Part shown: positions 58,410-64,000 of the stretch, piece after piece
Position numbering within the stretch: position 1 is the stretch's first letter
Layout of the letters: each line of letters begins with the position of its first letter
NCBI RefSeq assembly: GCF_014490485.1
Contig: NZ_JACTVA010000008.1
Coordinates: forward strand, 79,771 to 143,770
Origin: Teichococcus aerophilus
Lineage (GTDB): Bacteria; Pseudomonadota; Alphaproteobacteria; Acetobacterales; Acetobacteraceae
Direction of reading: 5' to 3'
DNA length: 64,000 bases
Program-made: the position numbers and the translations under genes
Notes under the pieces: model-generated
What the model was told of the DNA's origin: nothing
What the model saw: the letters and a program-made list of their open reading frames with translations, nothing else
Databases searched by the model: none

Positions 58410-58988
58410 ATGTTGCGACTGATCGACAAGACGATGCTGGCCGGGCGCTACGTGCTAGCCGTGTTTTTCCTGGGCCTGATGGCGGGGCTGGTGCTCTATG
58501 CCCTCCGCTTCGTCACCAAACTGTGGGACTTCGCGTCCCGCCTGTTCGTCCTGTCGGAGAACGAGGACCTGCTGACCCTGCTCTACCTGGCCGATTCGGC
58601 TCTGGTGGCCTCGATGGTCGCGATGGTCGCCATCTCCTCCTACGACAGCCTCGTCTCACGCCTGAAGGAGGATGCGGCGCAGGAGCGGATGCACTGGGTG
58701 GGTGGGCTGGATACTGGGGACCTGAAGCTGAAGCTGGCCACCAGCATCGTCGCCATCTCCTCCATCCACTTGCTGCAGATCTTCCTGCGCCCGGGCAGCT
58801 ACGATGCGGAGGAGACGATGTGGGCGCTGGTCATCCACGCGACCTTCCTGGTCGGCGTGCTGTGCCTCGGCCTGCTGGAGCGGCTGACCCACCGGACGGG
58901 GGAGACCAGCGCCATCCAGGCCAAGCAGCGGGAAGCGAAAGAGATCCACAACCTGGACCGGAAGGAGGAGCGGCAGGAGAAGGAGTGA
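58410..58988 (+). CDS. YqhA (UPF0114) family membrane protein
   Basis: A 192-residue inner-membrane protein with four hydrophobic segments. AGRYVLAVFFLGLMAGLVLY, LADSALVASMVAMVAISSYD, and IVAISSIHLLQIFLRPGSYD followed by MWALVIHATFLVGVLCLGLL match the YqhA/UPF0114 family of unknown function. A hydrophilic C-terminal tail rich in Lys, Arg and Glu follows. It converges on livM, leaving 21 nt. The ribosome-binding site is poor. Confidence 0.85.
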   Translation: MLRLIDKTMLAGRYVLAVFFLGLMAGLVLYALRFVTKLWDFASRLFVLSENEDLLTLLYLADSALVASMVAMVAISSYDSLVSRLKEDAAQERMHWVGGLDTGDLKLKLATSIVAISSIHLLQIFLRPGSYDAEETMWALVIHATFLVGVLCLGLLERLTHRTGETSAIQAKQREAKEIHNLDRKEERQEKE

Positions 58989-59009
58989 TCCCCCCGCCGC
59001 CCCCCGCCG

Positions 59010-60008
59010 TTACAGGCGCACGCGCAGCCAGCGGGCGATCTCGCCCACGATGCCGGCGCGGAAGGCGACGACGCAGATGACGAAGATGCCGCCCTGGATG
59101 ACGGTGACCCAGGCGCCGAATTCCGCCAGGTAGTTCTGCATGGTGACGATGACGGCGGCGCCCACCGCCGGGCCGAACACGGTGCCAAGGCCGCCCAGCA
59201 GCGTCATCAGCACCACTTCGCCGGACATCGCCCAGTACACGTCCGTCAGCGTGGCGATGCCGAAGACCAGCGCCTTGGTGCCGCCCGCCACGCCGGCCAG
59301 CGTGGCGGAGAGCACGAAGGCCAGCATCTTGTAGTCATCCGCCCGGTAGCCGAGCGAGATGGCGCGCGGCTCGTTCTCGCGGATCGCCGTCAGCACCTGA
59401 CCGAAGGGCGAGTGGATGACGCGGTTGATCAGCAGGAAGCCGATGAGGAACACCGCCGCCACCAGCCAGTACATGGAGAGGTCGGCGGACAGGTCGAACA
59501 CCCCGAACAGGCGGCCGCGCGGCACGCCTTGGATGCCGTCCTCCCCGCCCGTGAAGCGCATCTGCAGGCAGAGGAAGTAGACCATCTGCGCCAGCGCCAG
59601 GGTGATCATGGCGAAGTAGATGCCCTGCCGCCGGATGGCCAGCCAGCCCGAGATGACGCCCAGCAGCGCGCCCATGGCACCGCCGGTGAGGATGGCAAGC
59701 TCCGGCGTGAAGCCCCACACCTTGGCCGAATGCGCGGCGAGGTAGCCGCCCATGCCAAAGAACATGGCATGGCCGAAGGACAGCAGGCCGACATAGCCGA
59801 TGAGCAGGTTGAAGGCGCAGGCGAACAGGGCGAAGCACAGCAGCTTCATCAGGAAGACCGGGTAAAGGAAGAACGGCCCGATCGCCAGGAAGGCCAGCAG
59901 CAGCAGGAAGGCGATGCTCTGCGCCCGGTTGAAGCCCAGCGCCTGCAGGCCCGGCAGGCCGCGCACGCGGGAAGTTTCCGGGGTGGCGGTGATGCTGTCG
60001 GCGGCCAT
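59010..60008 (-). CDS. livM: Branched-chain amino acid-type ABC permease LivM
   Basis: A 332-residue membrane protein, last gene of the liv-type operon. FALFACAFNLLIGYVGLLSF, then GHAMFFGMGGYLAAHSAKVW in the N-terminal half, and SPFGQVLTAIRENEPRAISL and the EAA-like loop GYRADDYKMLAFVLSATLAG are diagnostic of LivM. GGGAGGGCC precedes ATG 60008, which lies four bases after the livH stop. It pairs with LivH to form the channel of an importer for branched-chain amino acids or chemically similar amides and aromatics. Confidence 0.94.
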   Translation of the reverse strand: MAADSITATPETSRVRGLPGLQALGFNRAQSIAFLLLLAFLAIGPFFLYPVFLMKLLCFALFACAFNLLIGYVGLLSFGHAMFFGMGGYLAAHSAKVWGFTPELAILTGGAMGALLGVISGWLAIRRQGIYFAMITLALAQMVYFLCLQMRFTGGEDGIQGVPRGRLFGVFDLSADLSMYWLVAAVFLIGFLLINRVIHSPFGQVLTAIRENEPRAISLGYRADDYKMLAFVLSATLAGVAGGTKALVFGIATLTDVYWAMSGEVVLMTLLGGLGTVFGPAVGAAVIVTMQNYLAEFGAWVTVIQGGIFVICVVAFRAGIVGEIARWLRVRL

Positions 60009-60012
60009 GGGC

Positions 60013-60900
60013 TCAGGCCCTCCCGAACAGGCCGGCGGGGCGCGCCAGCAGGACGATCGCCATGATGACGAAGATGACGGTGGAGGAGGCCTCCGGGTAG
60101 AACACCTTCGCCAGGCCCTCGACGAGGCCGAGGCCGAAGCCGGTGAGCACGGAGCCAAGGATGGAGCCCATGCCGCCGATGACCACCACGGCGAAGACGG
60201 TGATGATGAGGCTGGAGCCCATCTGCGGGTTCACCGAATAGATCGGCGCTGCCAGCACGCCGGCGAAGGCGGCCAGCGCCACGCCTGCGGCGTAGGTGAG
60301 CGTGACCATGCGCGGCACGTTGACGCCGAAGGCCTGCACCAGCGCCGCATTCTCGGTCGCCGCGCGGAGGTAGGCGCCGAGGCGCGTCTTCTCGATCACC
60401 AGCCAGGTGGCGAGGCTGACGACCAGCGAGGCCACCACCACCCACAGCCGGTATTTCGGCAGGAACATGAAGCCGAGATCGACCGGCGGGCCGCCCAGGC
60501 TTTCCGGCGGCGAGTATGGCAGGCCGGAGGAGCCGAACTGGTTGCGGAACACCCCTTCGATGATCAGCGCGAGGCCGAAGGTCAGCAGCAGGCCGTACAG
60601 GTGGTCCAGCTTGTAGAGCCGGCTGATCAGCAGCTTCTCGATGACGATGCCGAAGGCGCCGACAATCAGCGGCGAGAGCACCAGCGCCCACCAGTAGCCG
60701 ATGCCGCCCCAGGCCAGCAGCATCCAGGCGACGAAGGCGCCCATCATGAACTGTGCGCCATGGGCGAAGTTGATGACGTTCAGCATGCCGAAAATGACGG
60801 CAAGGCCGAGCGAGAGCAGCGCGTAGAACGCGCCGTTCACCAGCCCCAGCACCACCTGCGGCAGGCCGAGCTCCAACTGGAAGAGGATGTCTTCGATCAC
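60013..60900 (-). CDS. livH: Branched-chain amino acid-type ABC permease LivH
   Basis: A 295-residue membrane permease. LGLVNGAFYALLSLGLAVIF, then GMLNVINFAHGAQFMMGAFV, and the cytoplasmic loop KTRLGAYLRAATENAALVQA are typical of LivH. The start is GTG 60900 (VIEDILFQLELGLP), supported by GGAAG upstream and by the family N-terminus; ATG at 60951 would add 17 unlikely residues. It lies between the binding-protein gene and livM on the same strand. Confidence 0.94.
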   Translation of the reverse strand: MIEDILFQLELGLPQVVLGLVNGAFYALLSLGLAVIFGMLNVINFAHGAQFMMGAFVAWMLLAWGGIGYWWALVLSPLIVGAFGIVIEKLLISRLYKLDHLYGLLLTFGLALIIEGVFRNQFGSSGLPYSPPESLGGPPVDLGFMFLPKYRLWVVVASLVVSLATWLVIEKTRLGAYLRAATENAALVQAFGVNVPRMVTLTYAAGVALAAFAGVLAAPIYSVNPQMGSSLIITVFAVVVIGGMGSILGSVLTGFGLGLVEGLAKVFYPEASSTVIFVIMAIVLLARPAGLFGRA

Positions 60901-60969
60901 CGGCTTCCGGTTCCGTCCAGGGGGTGTGGTCAGGTCAGGCGGGCGGGGCACAGGGCCCCGCCCGGCTGG

Positions 60970-62208
60970 TCAGGTGCGGATCAACGAGCAGCCACCTTCG
61001 GACAACGGACGCCACGCATCCTCGGCCGAGGTGGTCTGCAGCAGTTTGTAGTAGTCCCACGGGCCCTTGGACTCGGCGGGGGTCTTCACCTCGAACAGGA
61101 AGGCCGGGTGCAGCTTGCGGCCATCGGCGCGGATGCTGCCCTGGCCGAAGCAGTCGTCGTCGGTCGGCATCGCCTTCATGCGGGCCACGGCATCGGCGCC
61201 GCTGGCCTTGGCGGCCGCCGCCCCCATGTCGGCCACCGCCTTCAGGTAGTGCAGGACGGAGGCGTAGCAGCCGGCATGGGACATGGCCGGATAGTTACCG
61301 CCCAGCGACGGCAGCACGCGCTTGGTGAAGGCGCGGGTGCGGTCGTTCAGGTCCCAGTAGAAGCTCTCGGTGCAGACCAGGCCCTGGGCCGCGTTCAGGC
61401 CAAGGCTGTGCACGTCGTTGATGAACATCAGCAGCACGGCGATCTTGGTGCCGCGGCGGGTGACGCCGAACTCGGCGGCCTGCTTAACGCTGTTGATGGT
61501 GTCCGTGCCCGCATTGGCCAGGCCGATGACCTTCGCCCGGCTCTGCTGCGCCTGCAGCAGGTAGGAGGAGAAGTCGGTGGATTGCAGCGGGTGCTTGACG
61601 CTGCCCAGCACCTTGCCGCCGGCTTCCTGGACGAACTTGGTGGTGTTCCGCTCCAGATCATGGCCGAAGGCGTAGTCGGCGGTGATGAAGAACCAGCTGT
61701 CCCCGCCCGTCTTCACCATGGCACCGCCGGTGGATTTGGCGAGCATGTAGGTGTCGTAGGTCCAGTGGATTGTGTTGGGGCTGCACTGGCCGCCGGTCAG
61801 CTCCGTCGTGCCGCCGGTGGAGTTGAAGTAGGCCTTGTTCTTCTCGCGCACGATGCCGTTGACGGCCAGCGCGACGGCGGAGTTCGGCACATCCACGATA
61901 ACGTCCACGCCATCGCGGTCGATCCACTGGCGGGCGATGGTGGCGCCGACATCCGGCTTGTTCTGATGGTCGGCCTGCACCACCTCGACATTCACGCCCT
62001 TGGCGGCGATGCCGGAATCGACGATCGCCTGCCGTACGCAGGCGGTGGAGGTGGGGCCGGAAATCTCCCGGTACACGCCGGACTGGTCGTTTAGCACGCC
62101 AATCTTCAACGTGGTGGACTGCGCCCGTGCCCGGGCGGGCAGGCCGACCACCGGCACCGCGGATGCGACGGCGGCGGTCTTCAATAAGGTACGGCGATCC
62201 TGGGACAT
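60970..62208 (-). CDS. ABC transporter substrate-binding protein, LivK/AmiC-like
   Basis: A 412-residue periplasmic receptor of the Leu/Ile/Val-binding fold. The signal peptide begins MSQDRRTLLKTAAVASAVPV, with a twin-arginine-like RR, and the mature part starts near ARAQSTTLKIGVLNDQSGVY. NGIVREKNKAYFNSTGGTTE and WTYDTYMLAKSTGGAMVKTG match the branch that binds amides, urea-like or aromatic compounds at least as well as branched-chain amino acids. It is the third gene of the five-gene operon. Substrate uncertain. Confidence 0.92.
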   Translation of the reverse strand: MSQDRRTLLKTAAVASAVPVVGLPARARAQSTTLKIGVLNDQSGVYREISGPTSTACVRQAIVDSGIAAKGVNVEVVQADHQNKPDVGATIARQWIDRDGVDVIVDVPNSAVALAVNGIVREKNKAYFNSTGGTTELTGGQCSPNTIHWTYDTYMLAKSTGGAMVKTGGDSWFFITADYAFGHDLERNTTKFVQEAGGKVLGSVKHPLQSTDFSSYLLQAQQSRAKVIGLANAGTDTINSVKQAAEFGVTRRGTKIAVLLMFINDVHSLGLNAAQGLVCTESFYWDLNDRTRAFTKRVLPSLGGNYPAMSHAGCYASVLHYLKAVADMGAAAAKASGADAVARMKAMPTDDDCFGQGSIRADGRKLHPAFLFEVKTPAESKGPWDYYKLLQTTSAEDAWRPLSEGGCSLIRT

Positions 62209-62238
62209 GTTGTTCTCTCTCCCGTGTCGGCGCAGGGG

Positions 62239-62943
62239 TCAGACGCCGAGATACTGGTGCAACCGCTCCGCCGAGTTCGCCATCTCCGCATTGTCCAGGT
62301 GGTCCACCACCTGTCCGTGGTCGATAACGTAGTGGCGGTCCGCCACGGTCTGGGCGAAGCGGAAGTTCTGTTCGACCAGCAGCACGGTGAAGCCGCGCTG
62401 CTTGATCTCGCGGATGGTGTGGCCGATCTGCTGGACGATGACGGGGGCGAGGCCCTCGGTCGGCTCGTCCAGCATCAGCAGGCGGGCGCCGGTGCGCAGG
62501 ATGCGGGCGATGGCCAGCATCTGCTGTTCCCCGCCCGAGAGCTTGGTGCCGGGGCTGCGCGCGCGTTCCTTCAGGTTCGGGAACAGCGTGTGGATCTCGG
62601 CAATGCTCATGCCGCCTGGGCGCACCACGGGCGGCAGCATCAGGTTCTCCGTCACGTCCAGGCTGGCGAAGATGCCGCGCTCCTCCGGGCACAGGGCGAT
62701 GCCGGCGCGGGCGATGATGTCGCTGCGCGCGTTGATCAGCTCCTTGCCTTCGAAGCGCACGCTACCGGTGCGGCGGCCGATCAGCCCCATGATGGCGCGC
62801 AGCGTGCTGGTCTTGCCGGCGCCGTTGCGGCCGAGCAGGGTGACGACCTCCCCTTCCCGTACCTCGATATCGATGCCGTGCAGGGCGTGGCTCTCGCCGT
62901 ACCAGGCCTGCAGGTTGGCGGTCTTCAGCAGTGAATCAGCCAT
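62239..62943 (-). CDS. livF: ABC transporter ATP-binding protein LivF
   Basis: A 234-residue ATPase. Walker A LLGRNGAGKTSTLRAIMGL, signature KLSGGEQQMLAIARILRTG and Walker B LLMLDEPTEGLAP are intact, and the end FAQTVADRHYVIDHGQVVDH is typical of LivF. Its start overlaps the end of livG by eight bases, so the two ATPases are made together and form the LivG/LivF pair that drives LivHM. Confidence 0.95.
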   Translation of the reverse strand: MADSLLKTANLQAWYGESHALHGIDIEVREGEVVTLLGRNGAGKTSTLRAIMGLIGRRTGSVRFEGKELINARSDIIARAGIALCPEERGIFASLDVTENLMLPPVVRPGGMSIAEIHTLFPNLKERARSPGTKLSGGEQQMLAIARILRTGARLLMLDEPTEGLAPVIVQQIGHTIREIKQRGFTVLLVEQNFRFAQTVADRHYVIDHGQVVDHLDNAEMANSAERLHQYLGV

Positions 62944-63730
62944 GGTGGGTGCCCCCGGCGATGGAGGGATCGGTACCCAGATAGGCCGCCACCACCTCCG
63001 GATTGCGGGAGACGGTGGCGTAGTCGCCTTCCGCCAGCACGCGGCCGCGCGTCAGTACGGTGATGGTGTCGCACAGGCCTTCCACCACCTTCAGGTTATG
63101 CTCGACCATCAGCACGGTGCGGCCGGCGGCGACGCGGCGGATCAGGCTGACGACGCGGTCCACATCCTCGGCCGTCATGCCGGCGGTGGGCTCGTCCAGC
63201 AGCATCATCACCGGGTCCAGCGCCAGGGTGGTGGCGATTTCCAGCGCGCGCTTGCGGCCATACGGCAATTCCCCCGCCGGGCGGTGGGTGAAGCCGATCA
63301 GCCCCACATCCTCCAGCAATTCCATGGCGCGGTCGTCGTAGCGGCGCAACACGCTGTCGCTGCGCCAGAAATCGAAGCTGCCGCCGCGCTGGCGCTGAAG
63401 GGCGACGCGCACATTCTCCAGCACGCTGAGATGCGGGAACACGGCGGAGATCTGGAAGCTACGCACCAGGCCGAGCCGCGCCACTTCCGCCGGCTTCAGG
63501 CGGGTGATGTCCCGCCCGTCGAAATGGATGGTACCGCGGGACGGCTGCAGGAACTTGGTCAACAGATTGAAGCAGGTGGTCTTGCCGGCGCCATTCGGGC
63601 CGATCAGCCCATGGATGCTGCCACGGCGCACTTTCAGCGAGACGTCGCCAACGGCGACGAATCCCAAAAACTCCTTAGTGAGGCCCGCTGTTTCCAGAAT
63701 GGCCCCAGAGTCCAGGATGGTATCCGGCAC
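62936..63730 (-). CDS. livG: ABC transporter ATP-binding protein LivG
   Basis: A 264-residue ATPase, first gene of the operon. Walker A GLIGPNGAGKTTCFNLLTKF and Walker B PVMMLLDEPTAGMTAEDV are clear. The signature motif is unusual: the segment reads PAGELPYGRKRALEIATTLA, as is normal for LivG (PYGxQR rather than SGGQ). The LivG-specific VRSFQISAVFPHLSVLENVR follows. The 196 nt upstream contain no gene and presumably the operon promoter. Confidence 0.95.
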   Translation of the reverse strand: MPDTILDSGAILETAGLTKEFLGFVAVGDVSLKVRRGSIHGLIGPNGAGKTTCFNLLTKFLQPSRGTIHFDGRDITRLKPAEVARLGLVRSFQISAVFPHLSVLENVRVALQRQRGGSFDFWRSDSVLRRYDDRAMELLEDVGLIGFTHRPAGELPYGRKRALEIATTLALDPVMMLLDEPTAGMTAEDVDRVVSLIRRVAAGRTVLMVEHNLKVVEGLCDTITVLTRGRVLAEGDYATVSRNPEVVAAYLGTDPSIAGGTHHG

Positions 63731-63926
63731 CCGTTACTCCGCTCGCTTGAACGTCCCGTCGGGACCCTCTCGGGGGTCCGTTGCCGTGCAGCATGACGGG
63801 GCGATGCAGCTGAAGCAAGGGTGCTTTGCGTTACACGGGACGCTGGCCCGCCGGGCTGGGCCGGCGGGGCGCTAAGTGGCGGATTTCCTCGGGATCAGGG
63901 CACCGCCGCACTGTCCGGGATAAGCC

Positions 63927-64000
63927 TCAGATGGCGAAGTTGAGGGCTTCGGGAGTGGGCCGGCGCAGGCCCTTGGCGGCGGCGCGGCGCAGCAGTTCCG
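63927..64000 (-). CDS. C-terminal end of an unidentified gene
   Basis: The minus strand is open from the window edge to a TGA at 63927-63929, giving the tail ELLRRAAAKGLRRPTPEALN followed by FAI. This is too short to identify. Its codon choice (CTG, CGC, GCC) fits real coding sequence in this genome. Confidence 0.45.
   Translation of the reverse strand, partial: ELLRRAAAKGLRRPTPEALNFAI

Noticed and set aside
1..64000. tRNA, rRNA, CRISPR arrays, integrases and transposases
   Set aside because: I looked for tRNA T-loop and acceptor patterns, repeat-spacer periodicity and DDE or tyrosine recombinase motifs and found none. The short repeats are REP-like or terminator-like, not insertion sequences.

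Overview
The window is a dense, GC-rich chromosomal segment with short intergenic gaps, many ATGA/TGATG stop-start overlaps, and GTG/TTG starts where the codon context requires them. Gene content (ParE, FolB, UvrC, PgsA, MoaD/MoaE, a second-type GltX, ProC, a COQ9-family protein, a phasin, IlvE, Pyk, a LivKHMGF transporter, TctC-type receptor, several TetR regulators) fits an alphaproteobacterium. Acetobacteraceae, Roseomonas-like, is my best guess from overall resemblance; no rRNA or other taxonomic marker gene is present to prove it. I see no tRNA, rRNA, CRISPR array, transposase or phage gene.

Layout. 1-3.7 kb: 3' end of parE facing a GH65 glycoside phosphorylase/hydrolase. 4-10.8 kb: an accessory metabolic block (MFS transporter, SMP-30 lactonase, TctC receptor, metal-dependent cyclase) beside a divergent TetR with tandem operators, then a second TetR and a RidA protein that share three operator copies. 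10.8-16.4 kb: HARP-like hypothetical, third TetR, map, stand-alone DUF4347 protein, lone tungstate-type permease, LysR and DMT transporter. 16.5-19.1 kb: a NitT/TauT-type ABC transporter. 19.2-20.3 kb: pteridine-reductase-like SDR coupled to folB. 20.3-21.25 kb: a 0.9 kb non-coding region with four DnaA-box-like palindromes, two AT-rich edges and a duplicated 55 bp module, a candidate replication origin or DnaA-binding locus. 21.3-26.8 kb: uvrC, pgsA, lipoprotein, moaD, moaE, membrane protein. 26.9-33.8 kb (minus strand): CDF and CorA metal transporters, gltX, a small acidic protein, a NAD-synthetase homologue that has lost its catalytic residues, a DUF805 protein and an EamA transporter. 34-36.7 kb: ybjN-like, proC, COQ9-like, phasin. 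36.7-40.7 kb: MarR/OmpR/histidine-kinase operon divergent from ilvE, then a KGG-repeat protein. 40.8-44.5 kb: glycerate 2-kinase, pyruvate kinase, flavin reductase. 44.8-55.1 kb: TPR protein, large hybrid kinase, M20 peptidase, GT-C-like membrane protein, FAD oxidoreductase, nucleotidyltransferase-like protein, exported alpha/beta hydrolase. 55.4-58.9 kb: sugar aminotransferase and epimerase pair, RidA, YqhA-like protein. 59-63.7 kb: a complete branched-chain amino-acid-type ABC operon (order livG-livF-livK-livH-livM), then the tail of an unidentified gene.

Two families of small intergenic repeats run through the window. One is a REP-like palindrome with the core GGTGGAATCACC (seven copies); in two places its terminal TAGAGC supplies the stop codon of the neighbouring gene. 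The other (three copies) is a roughly 125-135 bp unit that starts with a GAATTCC-centred hairpin plus T-rich run and ends in a CTGA/TCAG palindrome, and sits just downstream of stop codons like a mobile terminator.

The observations I rate highest are the DnaA-box palindrome region, the degenerate NadE homologue kept intact in a coupled operon, the two repeat families, and a 33-codon coupled leader ORF in front of the cyclase. All functional statements are inferred from sequence; no database search was run.
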